Below are positions 45,801 to 57,264 of a DNA stretch of 64,000 bases, in pieces. The notes under the pieces are model-generated. The model saw only the letters and a program-made list of their open reading frames with translations, ran no database searches and had not been told where the DNA came from. Within the stretch, counting starts at the first letter, position 1, and every line of letters begins with the position of its first letter. The DNA is from Myrica gale (Eukaryota > Streptophyta > Magnoliopsida > Fagales > Myricaceae), in the NCBI GenBank assembly GCA_963930655.1, contig OZ005605.1, positions 21,893,501 through 21,957,500 on the forward strand, written 5' to 3'. The position numbers and the translations under genes are program-made.

Positions 45801-48800
45801 TTTTCAACCATGAATGCAACGGCTTTTCGGAAAAGAAAAACAGAGGACAGTAAAATAAAGAGAGCGTTACGTCAGTGTAACAGCAATGGAAGGAGAAACA
45901 CTTCGAATTCAACATGACCAGTTTGCTTTAATGTGAAGACATGGCTTGCAGTTCAAATCCTCAATTTTGAGTGAAATCTCACTATCTCTTCAAACACGTG
46001 AACACTAAAATCACACCAATAAACATTATGCTTAGTGAACATTTTTACCCGATACTATTCAATAGGGTTACTAGATTTTACCAACAAGTGATTTGGATGG
46101 GGTTTGAGTAGCCAACTAAGGGTTTAAAAGTTGTATTTATCAGCCAAAAGTACATCCTTCACTATTTTTAAGTTTGACATCAGCAAAATTAGAGTCCCTA
46201 GAATTACACACCTTGAAAATAAAATTAAAAAAAAAACTCAAAATTGACCTCATTACAATCTCTACGCACAATTCCCCGACCGATTAAACCTCAGGGAGGC
46301 AAAAGGAAACCCCATTCAAACCACAGGTTGTTATTAAAACTCGACCTCCTAAGCAACACTAGGTTGATTGGAACTTCCCTCATTTGTTAACACTTTGTCT
46401 CCAATTACAATAGCAACAAAAGTGTCAAGAGAGCTAATGTGGCCTTTAGTTCACATCATTTATGAAGGGAAATAAGCCAGTTAAATGTATCGTCATATGT
46501 TCCAAACATTTCTGGTCCTAAGGAAGAGTAATGGGTATTTCTTGGAAAGACTCATCGTCAAACAAGTGGCCCAAATCAGTCTCTGATAAAGAAAAATTGT
46601 CGAGCTGGATGCAATTACTTCATGAATCTTCTTCCTATACGCTTAATACCCATAATTATATATAACTGTCAATGAACTTAGTATAACAAGTATCATAATT
46701 GTGATCACTTAGTACTGATTGGAAAATTTCCTACAATATACAAATTTTCTTTTTTCTGATGTAATGAATAAATTCGTCACCATGCATGCAACTAAACAAT
46801 TTGGAATACATCTCACCTTCCCTCAAACTAAACTATTATAAAATCCACAAGAAAATTCAAAATATAATTCTAACCTGCCATGAGGAGGATATTGTAGGCA
46901 CTGCACCATTATTGAGAGCCTCTAGATAAGATTCTGTAATACCAACAAGTATGGGACCCGTCATTACAGTCGCCCCAAATTGCTTTGGCCTTGTTCTCTC
47001 AAAAACAAACTTTGTCAATGCATCCAGCCCAGCTCTAAATTCAGGCCTTAGTTTTTCCAACTGAATGCAGAACAAATGACTTAAGAAAACAAACAGCTAG
47101 AAAGAGAAGGCGATAGTTCTAAAAGTATGACCACAAAAATTAACACGAGACAAATGAGAACCATATGGAACTCACTGCAATTTGATCGAGTCTCTGGAGT
47201 TCATTTTCGTTGTTCAGAGGTCGCACAAGAGTGAAGCATTCTCTATCTGGGAAAAGAGCTCGGATAGAGTCCCGTATCTGTCAATCATTACAGTTAAAAA
47301 ATTACCACCACCAAGAAAAGGACAGAAAATCGAGAAAGACAGATTCAAAATCCTCTCCTCACCCACACATTTTTTTTTATAAGGAAAGCTTTATTGAAAA
47401 CACCAAAATAGGTAACAGTACAAAAAGCAATACTAAGAACCTACTCCATACAAGCTACAAAACTCAGGAAATCAGGAAAATCAGAAAAAGGAAAGCCCAA
47501 AACGGCTGCCCAAAGACAAAAAGAACTCAACAACATTCCCCTCAGCCCTTCTAAGGACAAAAAGGAGTTCTCAAAACACCCACACAATAGTTTAGAAGAG
47601 CCCATGATATGCACACTGAAACACATAGGAACCAAATACACAACATACAGAAACAAGCTGCACAAAAAATGGACAATTTCAATAGAGCATATTCTTAAAG
47701 AGTAGGAGCAGCAAACACAATGGGATGTCTTAGAAGAGCAGAGCAAGATGTGCAGATTGGAACAAAAGGAACTGCATTTGTGTCCACCACATGTTGTAAA
47801 ATTGCATTGCATATGGGTTAAAAGATTGATATGGATATTGCATAGTTCCCATAACAAAAATAAAGAATGGGTATTTTTTTTTATAAGTAAGCCAGTTTTA
47901 TTAAAAACAAATAAAAACAAGGAACAACGGAATCACCAGTACAAGAGAATGTACTGAAGAACCCAAACACAGACAAACAAGAAAAAAAGCAAAAGCAAAA
48001 GCCCAACAAGAAACTCTCACCCACACGCCAACAAGATCCCGCCCAACAAGAGACTCCCACCCACACTCCCAAACGATCCCCCAATCAGTCCAACCCATGG
48101 CTCTAAGTCTTCCAAACGATCGAGGGAGACCTATCATAGTTAACTGAAGACTTCAATCCCTGCAACTCTCTGATCATCTTCCCCTTGGATTTTCGAGACT
48201 GTTTCGAACAAGGCTGCACCCGATCCCGTTCCAACGCTGCAAAAAGATCTCTCAGTTTGTCCTCTTGACCACCACACGACAACCCAACCATATTACACAC
48301 AGAGGAAACCATATACAAAACCCACGCCGGAGATTCACCCTCGAAAACGTTACTAGGGGCAGGTTCAAGAGAACACTCCCCCTCCTCCTGCCCACCTAAG
48401 AGGGACCCAGAAGAAGGAGCCACTATGCTAGTTTTCAGCCCACCCGAGATAGGCCCAGCAAACCCAGCGAGCCCATCATGCCCAGCCCCTCCGTCGTTCA
48501 CACACTCCCCCACTATGCTAGTTTTCAGCCCACCTGAGATAGGCCCAGCAAACCCATCATGCCCAGCCCCTCCTGCGTTCACACCCATAGCCCCCGATGA
48601 ACCATCTAAGGCATTCGGGTCACCAGTTGTCAGCCCAGACGAGACCTGACCCACAAACATGCCTCCAGGCGTAAACTCCGACGTGAACTCCGGCGTCTGA
48701 AGAGCCTCCGAGCAGTCGCCATCCACGACAGACAGCACCGACGAGAAAGGAGCCGCCGCCGACGAGTGGGTTGCACCCCCTTCCTTGCCTCCCGATAAGC

Positions 48801-51800
48801 CTTCGAAGGCCTCGGAACCATCAGCAAGAACGCTAGCATTTTCCGGCGTAAACTCCGGCGCCGGAAGAGCCTTCGGGCAGTCGCCAGCGACGACAGAAGG
48901 CGCCGGCGAGTGGGGAGCCGCCGCAGGCAGTTGGGTATCATCACCTTCCTTGCCTCCGAGCTCCACAGGAACGAGCGGAGGAGATGACCTATGAACGACT
49001 CCCCCATCCGTCGCAACTAGGGCCCCCGAAAGCCCAACCGAGGCCTCCGGGCCACCAAGCTTCAGCCCAGATGAGGGGGCCCCTTCAAAGAGACGAGGCC
49101 CAACTCAGTGATCCCTGCCCCTCCCAAACCGCAAACCAAGTGATGATTTACGAATACCCAAGTCAGGGTCCAACTGCAAAATACCCTGACTCCGGGCCAC
49201 CAAGACAGGGTCCAACTGCAAAATACCCGACCCAGTCTCACTACCCATCAACTCAAGCAGCTTTTCCACTTCGTTACGAATACCCAACAGCTTTTTCCTC
49301 CACTCAGACACGTAAAGTGCGAAACTGTCAGCCGCCTTTGCAGAGAAAGTCTGGCCCTTGGAAAACGACATGTCAGTGTGCAAATTTGAAAATAAGTCAT
49401 GCGTCTCCTTCATCTTCCCCACTCCATCCCTACTCCCTTCCAGCCCCTCCACCACCGGAGACTGGCCCCTAATCTTTCCCCCAACTGTCCCTGCTTAAGA
49501 ACTTCAACAAAGGAGAGCTCTTTACGCACTCCAGCCCCAAACGAGCCCTCTTTCCGACGATTAATCTGGCTGAGGTGAGACACCTCCTGAAACACATCGG
49601 CTAACTTCTTCCAACCAACTCCCTCCTTTCCTTCCGGGATCAGAACCACTCCCTGCCTGCGTCCCCCTCCAAACTCTGCGATAGCAACAAATCTCCCAGC
49701 TTTGTTACTGCACCGTTGCGCCAAGAAGCCCCGAGAAGCTTCATTAAGTTTAACAACAACCTCCTCCGAATTGGCAACCAACTGCAACCTACGAACCACT
49801 TTCACAATCCAATCAGCTCCATACCTCCCAAGGAAGATCGAGCTCATAACTTTCCGACTCCACTCCGACAAATGGACGACTCCATTGATTAAAGAATGGG
49901 TATTCAACACATCCAACATAACCTATCCTTTTGACAACATCCACGTCACATAGATGTGAGCAGAGTCCCTCCATATACATTTTTTGCCATTTATTTGCAT
50001 ACAACAGAAACAATAATTGAGCTCATACAGTTCCACAGCAACGATCTCAGAATAACAGTCACAAGAACGGGAGAGTACCTCATTTTTTGCACCGATATCT
50101 TTGCCACTACCTTGAACTGGCCTCAAAGCAAGCTCCAGATAGTCACGTGGTGTTATTCTTCTGTTATCCTCCACTAAATCCAGATAGAAGTCCTGAAAGG
50201 AAGAACTCAAACATTACCACAAATGACAATCTTAATATGCTACTTAGAAAAGAAAGGGAAAGGGGGGGGGGGAGAATGCACAAAGATTTACCACCAAATA
50301 AATATTAACTTCAAGATATCAGAACCATTTTACATGGACATATGCACACACTTGTATGTATATATACAATTTGAGGAAACATAACAAATTACCCTTAGGA
50401 GCCAGACAAAGATTGGGGAGAATGGCCCAAGTTCAGAAGCTGCAGTCCTTCCTCCAGAGGCTCTAACACGAATATGTTTAGTCATTTGAGTGACAAGAGA
50501 GAGATGATCAAGTGCAGCCTCATCTATACCACCCATCTAATTAACAGGAAGAATGTAAATAGGCAGCTGCAACAATAAATCCAGCAGTAAAAACAAAAAG
50601 CTATGCCACAAAGGAGGAAAAATGACACTACTCCTTAAACAGTATGCATTAGTTTGAGTTCAAACCAGTGTTAAATCAACTTCAACAAAATATCTAAATT
50701 ATAATCTATCAGCAATATTGCTCAGAAGAATCAAGGTCTTGCATAAGTTTCCCCAACCTGGTTATAGACAAACATGCTAGATAAGAGGACAGCCAAGGAG
50801 AATATCTGGGTGCTGTATGTTCCCTGTGAGAGAAGTAAGACGACAAAATCAGAACTGAATAAAGATACTGGTAAAGAGAATAAAGATACTGGTAAAGAAA
50901 ATAAAGATTACGCAACGAAAAGTAGCTTCAAAGTGATGGAGTAAGCAGTAGTTCTAGAGTACAATAGAAATGCAGTGTACAAGCTGAAATCCATCAAAGT
51001 TTCCAAATAATTTAGTAGTAGCCAAGGTACCTAATAATAAATTGGAAGAATTACCATCAAGCTAAATAATTCTTACTAGTTTCTGAACAGTAAACTACGG
51101 CTGCGTTTGCATTCATAATATTTCCCAAAATTTTATCTCTCTCCTAATAAAATACTCCAATATAATCTCTCTCTCTACCATAAAAAATATAAAAAATTAC
51201 AAAAAATATAAAAAATTACCTCTCTCTTCACCTTTTCACTAAACCCAATACCAACACATATTCTCATACCAAAAATATTACAACACAAACACAACCTACG
51301 TAAAATAAACAAAATCATCATGTCATCAAGGAACAAACGCTGACCGTTTGATCGTAAGCGTCTATTCCTTCACTATCTAATAGCAAAAGATTATACTCAG
51401 TTCCATCTAAACTCGTTCTCTTCAAGGGTGCACTCCACAACCAAAGCCCCTTTGTGCATGGCCGATGAGTCGATGCGACTTGAAATCCACTACTCCCAAG
51501 AAGCTATAAACAAAAAGATGAAGCAAGATACTTGGTTAAATTGTGGCTTGTAACTGTATCACTGATTGAGGTAATACACAAATATAAAGAGTTACAAGTA
51601 GCAGCAAATAAATAACTGTATTTGGTACATCAAATCCATATGATAGTCTCAGTTCCAAATGGCTTTCTAACAAGTGCTTGATCTCAAACCAACAATCTGA
51701 AGTTCTTAATTGTCTTAAAGCAAAATGTTGAAAACCGTTTGCATGAATATATTCTTCTCCAACAACCAAATCACTTAAGACTGAATAACATAATGCCGGT

Positions 51801-54800
51801 GCGAAGACCCAAAAAGTGCTATTACAAAATGTATACGAGTACTGGATAAGACAATTTCAACCATAATGCAAAACCAATCAAGTGCAGAATCATCTTAGAA
51901 TGGCAAAACAGCACATTTAAGCCAGACAAAGCGAAAAAGCATATAGTCATATCCATATTGGAAATTTGGAAAGACTGGGAAAAGATGCTGAAGTCGATGA
52001 GAAAAAAAAATTATCCTAAGTTCAGAACACTTCACCCAAAGTATCACATGAACTGAGAAATAAAGATCACGTTTTGGCCACTAGAATCCGTTAGATGCAC
52101 TATTTATCAGCCTTGAACTACTTGGTGCTTTGCTTATGACACTTGGTTTTCCAGCATCTAAATTCTAAAGTATCAAAACAAGGCACAAGCACTGTCAGAA
52201 TTGTATGGAGCTTTGTATCTAGCCCGAACTGCTGATAATATGGAAGGAACGGAAAGCAATCATTTATTGGGTGGACCGGCTAAAAGAGGGGAGGGGAAAA
52301 GGCTAAGAAATATCCTTCTCTACCATGCCCTTGTTGTCCATCTCAGCTGAAAGCCACAAACTTCCTTCTTTCTTTTCACATATGGTCCTGTAACAGCCAT
52401 TTGAAAGTTTTGAGCCCCTGCTTCAGCTGTGGCCCTCAAACTAGCCTGTACCCATAACTACTGCCTAGCCAGAAGAACCCCTAATGCCTTCTCTCTGAGC
52501 ATTAACCAATGCTGACACCAGGACAACCACTTCCTCCATCAGTCACCCACCACGTATGCTGCCCATTCTTCTCTTTTTGATATTTAGTGCCTTAAGCTCC
52601 AGCCATAACTTGCTACAACTATTCTTGATGCAGGGGGATCCGAGTCAGACGGTGCTGAGCTGTCAGATTGCACATTAATGGCGCTGAATTATTTGGAGCG
52701 GTCAGATCAGCGTAAAAGTGGCAAGAGATCGTGATTCTACCTAATTGGGGCACGTGTCGGTTTTTTGGCCATAACTTTGGCTACGAGTGTCGGATTTGCG
52801 CCCGTGACCCCAATTCGGAAAGCTCTTTTCGGCGCGCACGTCGTGACCACCAAGCCACGCTCGGTGCACCTCGTTTCGAGGCCGAAATCCACTGATTTCC
52901 TTTTCAAATCCTTATTTTTAATTATTTTTTCCATTTATGGTAATATTTCAATTATCGGTTAGGATAAGATTCTGAACCCGATTTGGGCCAGATCTTTAGC
53001 ACTAGACTTATCTTTTCTCGTATTTTCAAATTTCGAATTTTTAGGATTTTGCTATTTTTGGCAAAATTCGGAGATTTCAGCTATTTTAAACCCGGCTTGT
53101 GGGTTGTTTTCAGCAGTTTTGAATATTATTCGAATTTTATTGAATTCAAGAATTGTTCTTCGAGTTCTTGGGGTAGAACATGTTATTCTTCCTTGCAAAT
53201 TGCCGTTTGTACGTGCCTACAGAATAATCACTATTCTGTCCGGCGTCAATTGGTATCAGAGCCATCAACAAGATTACGGTGAAATACAGATTTCTCATTC
53301 CCCGCCTGGATGATATGTTAGATCAACTGTCCGGTTCTAAGGTTTTTTTTCCAAAATTGACCTTAAAAGCGGATACCACCAGATCAGAATACGGCCTGGA
53401 GACGAGTGGAAGACAGCGTTTAAGACGCAGCATGGGTTGTATGAGTGGCTGGTTATGCCGTTTGGACTGTCCAATGCACCCAGTACGTTCATGCGATTTA
53501 TGCATCAGACTTTACGGCCTTTCATGGGCAGATTCGTGATAGTCTACTTCGACGATATCCTTATCTATAGCCCTACCTGGGCAGCCCACTTTGATCACCT
53601 CCGTGCAGTCTTTGCTGTGCTCCGAACGGAGCGTCTCTTTGCTAACCAGAAGAAGTGTTCTTTCTTCACTACTTCTGTGACTTTTCTGGGTTTTGTTGTG
53701 TCTATTGATGGTGTTCATGCAGATCAGTCGAAGATAGATGCAGTTCTGGAGTGGCCCCAACCCAAAACCGTACATGATGTCAGGAGTTTCCATGGGTTGG
53801 CATCCTTCTACCGCCGCTTCATCAGGAACTTTAGCACTCTGATTGCTCCTATCACAGTGTCTCAAGGGAAGTGGTTTCCACTGGTCTGAAGAGGCTGAAG
53901 CCAGTTTTCGACTGGTCAAGCAGAAGATGACAGAGGCACCGGTGTTGGCACTCCCTGATTTTGACAAAGTATTTGAGTTGAATTGTGATGCGTCTGGAAT
54001 TGGCATTGGCGGTGTTCTAAGTCAGGAGGGGCGGCCCATAGCCTTTTTTAGTGAGAAGCTGTCTGGATCAAAGACGCGTTATTCCACTTATGACCTGGAG
54101 TTCTACGCCATTGTTCAGTCTTTGAAGCATTGGCGTCATTACCTTGTACAGAAGGAATTCATTCTTCTTACTGATCATGAGGCACTGAAGTACATCAATG
54201 GTCAGCACAAGTTGAGCAGACGACATGCCAAATGGGTGGTGTACCTACAGGAGTTCACATTTACACTGAGACACCTAGCAAGCAGTCTGAACCGCGTTGC
54301 CGATGCCCTTAGTCGTCGTACCTCACTCCTCACCACCTTGAGTGCTACAGTTGCAGGATTTGAGATTTTCACGGATATGTATTCTGCCGATCCTTCCTTT
54401 GGCAAAATCATTCAGGAGGTACAATCTGGTGACCTTCATGATTTCATTTTGCATAACGGTTATTTATTTCGTGGGTTACAGTTGTGCATTCCAGATTGTT
54501 CTCTAAGACAGCATATTATTAGTGAACTTCATAATGAGGGTCACTTCGGGCGAGATAAGACGCTGGCCCTTATTTCCTCTGATTATTATTGGCCCAAGTT
54601 GACCAGTGACGTGGCTCACTTTGTGGCACGTTGTTTTGTGTGCCAACGGTCCAAGGGTGTCCTCACCAATGCTGGCCTTTATACCCCGTTACCGGTGCCC
54701 GAAGCTCCTTGGTTCGATGTCAGCATGGATTTCGTGTTGGGCTTACCCCGTACTCAACAGGCCTGTGATTCTATTTTTGTAGTAGTTGACAGGTTCTCCA

Positions 54801-57057
54801 AGATGGCCCATTTTGTAGCTTGCAGGAAAACCATGGATGCTGCCCGGATTGCCCATCTTTACTTCAGAGAGATTGTGCGTCTTCACGGTGTGCCTCGATC
54901 CATCACCTCCGATCGCGACACCAAGTTCCTCAGTAATTTTTGGAAGAGCTTATGGGAGAAGATGGGGACAAAGTTGCAATTCAGCAGCGCCTACCACCCC
55001 CAGACAGATGGGCAGACAGAAGTGGTGAACCGGAGTCTTGGCAATCTGTTGAGATGTTTAGCAGGCACTAAACCCAAGCAGTGGGATTTAGCATTACCTC
55101 AGGCAGAATTTGCCTACAACAGATCCACGAACCGGACCACCGGAATGAGCCCATTTGAGATTGTCTATGGTCAAAATCCACTAGGCGTACTGGATTTAGC
55201 TCCCATTCCGCGTGTGGGCCGTTTACATCCTAAGGCGGATGAGTTGGCACAGCATCTTCGGGGCATCCATGAGCAGGTGAAACTAGCCATTCACGAAAGC
55301 AATGTCACGTACAAAGCTCGAGTGGATAGTCATCGTCGTCAGGTACTATTTGATGTTGGTGATTTTGTTTGGGCTGTCTTAACTCGTGATCGTTTCCCTG
55401 TTGGAGAATATAATAAGCTGAAAGAGCGGAAGATTGGACCCTGCGAGATCCTACAGAAGCTCAATGACAACGCCTACAGGTTGCGCCTTCCTTGTCACTT
55501 AAAGACTTCTGATGTCTTTAATGTGAAACATTTGAGCCCTTATTTTGCGGATTCTACTGATGATGCTGTGAACTCAAGGACGAGTTCTTTCCAACCGGGG
55601 GCGACTGATGCAGGGGGATCCGAGTCAGACGGTGCTGAGCTGTCAGATTGCGCATTAATGGCGCTGAATTATTTGGAGCGGTCAGATCAGCGTAAAAGTG
55701 GCAAGAGATCGTGATTCTACCTAATTGGGGCACGTGTCGGTTTTTTGGCCATAACTTTGGCTACGAGTGTCGGATTTGCGCCCGTGACCCCAATTCGGAA
55801 AGCTCTTTTCGGCGCGCACGTCGTGACCACCAAGCTATGCTCGGTGCACCTCGTTTCGAGGCCGAAATCCACTGATTTCCTTTTCAAATCCTTATTTTTA
55901 ATTATTTTTTTCCATTTATGGTAATATTTCAATTATCGGTTAGGATAAGATTCTGAACCCGATTTGGGCCAGATCTTTAGCACTAGACTTATCTTTTCTC
56001 GTATTTTCAAATTTCGAATTTTTAGGATTTTGCTATTTTTGGCAAAATTCGGAGATTTCAGCTATTTTAAACCCGGCTTGTGGGTTGTTTTCAGCAGTTT
56101 TGAATAGTATTCGAATTTTATTGAATTCAAGAATTGTTCTTCGAGTTCTTGGGGTAGAACACGTTATTCTTCCTTGCAAATTGCCATTTGTACGTGCCTA
56201 CGGAATAATCACTATTATGTCCGGCGTCAATTCTCCAGTTTACTTGGCTCATCCTCCATAGCAAACTTCCTCCACGTAGTGCAGTATACAGGCAACAAGG
56301 TAGTTTTGGCCTAATATAGTAGTATTCGACTTTACAAGTTCACTAAAAGTTACAGAGCAGCCTTATCAACTTCTCCTCCTAGTTTTTGACATCCCAACTG
56401 CAGTAATACTCTCCCATTGCCACAAAAGGTACTTTCTGAGTTATAACTAACTAGTATCAGTGAACTCCTAGCATTGCGTAAAATCACAAGTGCATTCTCA
56501 AAAAAGCATGCCGGAACCCCTTGTTTTGAAACTAAAAATTTGACATCCCAAGAGAAACAATATTATTTCAAATGGTTATACAGGTTACTTATACTTTCAA
56601 GCAATCATGCTTAACAAACTATTGAAGCTCTCAAAATTGCTCAGAACTGTAAAACTACTCCTCAATTAACAAAATGGAACGTTCCGTGGCTTGAAAAGCC
56701 CTGACTAACAGCTGAATTCACCTTTACGAAACCAAGGAAACACGGCATAAATCAAAACAGCCTAAATCCTACAAAACCCTAAATTTCAAAATGCAAGAAA
56801 CTCACCTGGTTCAGGATATAGCTCTTGCCCTGGCGAGCGCGGCCACAGACGGAGACGACGCCGACGGGTCCCTTGACGAGCTGGAGCGCCGCCACGGCCT
56901 CCGGATCCATCCGGAACTTTCCCTTATCATCGCAGTAAACGAGTCGTAACGGCCTCGCCGGGCCGGTCACCGGCGGCTCCGGAGAGAGGGAGGGATAGAA
57001 GTGCTGGGGTGAGGTATCGGAGGAGGAATTGTCTCTTCCTCTGAAAAGCCTCATCAT
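41404..57057 (-). CDS. GBPL3: guanylate-binding GTPase, GBPL3 type
   Basis: Fourteen GT-AG exons on the minus strand: 57057-56806, 51503-51345, 50823-50758, 50536-50393, 50192-50079, 47277-47176, 47060-46875, 45552-45463, 45398-45264, 44415-44293, 43645-43560, 43458-42846, 42691-42614, 42447-41404. Phases join to about 1062 residues (Arabidopsis GBPL3 about 1080). The start is MM at 57057/57054, as in MRLFRGRDN. The GBP-type G domain shows P-loop GRARQGKS (71-78), [12 protein letters not shown] (126-129) and LLRD (204-207, split by intron 4). Next come the helical GBP domain and a long coiled coil (about 420-960) with repeated [19 protein letters not shown] heptads, basic NLS-like GKRQRVDD and GNKRARST, and a SAP-like tail ([11 protein letters not shown]...[10 protein letters not shown]). 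Arabidopsis GBPL3 is nuclear and forms defence-related condensates. All exons are intact. Introns 1, 2 and 5 hold transposons. Confidence 0.96.
42807..42837. repeat. (GA)n microsatellite in GBPL3 intron 12
   Basis: About 31 bases of GA on the plus strand. On the gene strand it is a CT run starting only about 8 bases inside the intron, immediately after the 5' splice site of exon 12 (boundary at 42846/42845). Confidence 0.9.
47370..47860 (-). mobile_element. retroposon 3' end in GBPL3 intron 5
   Basis: A T-run (47370-47378) followed by ataaggaaagctttattgaa reads on the minus strand as a LINE-like 3' end with an aataaag-type signal and poly-A. The rest is non-coding or unrecognised (one 159-codon low-complexity frame). 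No target duplication was found, so the right boundary is only the start of the next element's duplication. Confidence 0.45.
47876..49889 (-). mobile_element. LINE with ORF1 but no ORF2, in GBPL3 intron 5
   Basis: A 2.0-kb insertion flanked by the perfect 15-bp duplication taaagaatgggtatt (47861-47875 and 49890-49904). The poly-A tail is at the left edge (T-run followed by ataagtaagccagttttatt). On the minus strand the 5' part encodes a plant LINE ORF1-type protein ([40 protein letters not shown]), broken into several frames. It continues through Ser/Pro/Gly-rich sequence with a tandem duplication near 48424-48570, to [18 protein letters not shown], the usual ORF1 end. The 3' UTR follows directly: the roughly 4 kb of endonuclease and reverse transcriptase expected for L1 is absent. 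It was either moved as an internally deleted copy or lost ORF2 in transit. Confidence 0.85.
51099..51296 (-). mobile_element. Tourist-like MITE, family A copy 6, in GBPL3 intron 2
   Basis: Ends ggctgcgtttgc and (complement) ggttgtgtttgtgttgtaat, flanked by the duplication tac (51096-51098 and 51297-51299). It lies only 48 bases from the 5' splice site of exon 2 (51345), without touching it. A short internal tandem repeat (aaaaatataaaaaattac) is visible. Confidence 0.85.
51504..52625. other. GBPL3 intron 1, 3' part
   Basis: Unremarkable intron sequence between exon 2 and the LTR element. No gene is seen. Confidence 0.5.
52626..53248 (+). repeat. left LTR of the Ty3/gypsy element
   Basis: Begins tgatgcagggggatccgagt and ends in ca. 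About 98.7% identical to 55606-56229. Confidence 0.92.
53251..53263 (+). other. primer-binding site of the Ty3/gypsy element
   Basis: tggtatcagagcc (initiator-Met tRNA type) follows the left LTR after a short spacer (the bases after the LTR read attggtatcagag). Confidence 0.85.
53283..55714 (+). mobile_element. pol-derived region of the Ty3/gypsy element (fossil)
   Basis: Recognisable family motifs in order: reverse transcriptase ([26 protein letters not shown]), RNase H ([32 protein letters not shown]), an integrase zinc-binding HHCC region ([11 protein letters not shown]...CFVCQRSKG) and the integrase core ([43 protein letters not shown]). The end lies within the 3' LTR. It is a damaged copy and is treated as a fossil. 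Confidence 0.9.
55606..56229 (+). repeat. right LTR of the Ty3/gypsy element
   Basis: Near-identical to 52626-53248. Followed by the second attct target copy. Confidence 0.92.
56235..56805. other. GBPL3 intron 1, 5' part
   Basis: Ordinary intron sequence between the LTR element and exon 1. No gene is seen. Confidence 0.5.
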
Positions 57058-57257
57058 CTTTGCCTTCCCTTTGGTTCCTCTCCGATATGTTTTTACTCTC
57101 TTTTTGCTTTCTCTGCTTTTGATTTTCGTCTTCGTTTTGTCGATTTGTTTTTCTTTTAACTTTTTTTTTTCTTCACTTTCTTTTTCTTTCAACTTTCGTT
57201 CGTTTCTTTTTCGGGTCTGAGAGTGGGCGAGAGCGACGGGTTTCTTTTTCGGGCTTA

Positions 57258-57264
57258 ATTTATA
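57258..57264 (-). promoter_or_regulatory. candidate TATA box of GBPL3
   Basis: On the gene strand the sequence reads gcatataaattaagccc, about 200 bases upstream of the start codon. A purine-rich leader (aagaaaaagaaagtgaagaa) with no ATG lies between. Position and context fit a plant core promoter; no direct evidence of a start site. Confidence 0.4.

Larger units (their letters stand above)
52626..56229 (+). mobile_element. Ty3/gypsy LTR retrotransposon, broken, in GBPL3 intron 1
   Basis: A 3.6-kb element flanked by the 5-bp duplication attct (52621-52625 and 56230-56234), antisense to GBPL3. Parts seen: two LTRs of about 623 bp, an initiator-Met tRNA primer site after the left LTR, and pol-derived sequence for reverse transcriptase, RNase H, zinc-binding and integrase core in Ty3/gypsy order. 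No gag region was recognised and the element is well below full length. It is broken, with several breaks. The pol reading frame runs into the 3' LTR, a known trait of CRM-type chromoviruses, and the protein pattern fits that neighbourhood; the clade call is tentative. The LTRs differ at about 8 sites plus one indel (about 1.3%), so insertion was recent: very roughly half a million to a few million years, depending on substitution rate. Confidence 0.92.

Noticed and set aside
48103-48966. 287-codon minus-strand frame as a host gene
   Set aside because: It lies inside a LINE bounded by a 15-bp target duplication and ends in the typical plant LINE ORF1 C-terminus.
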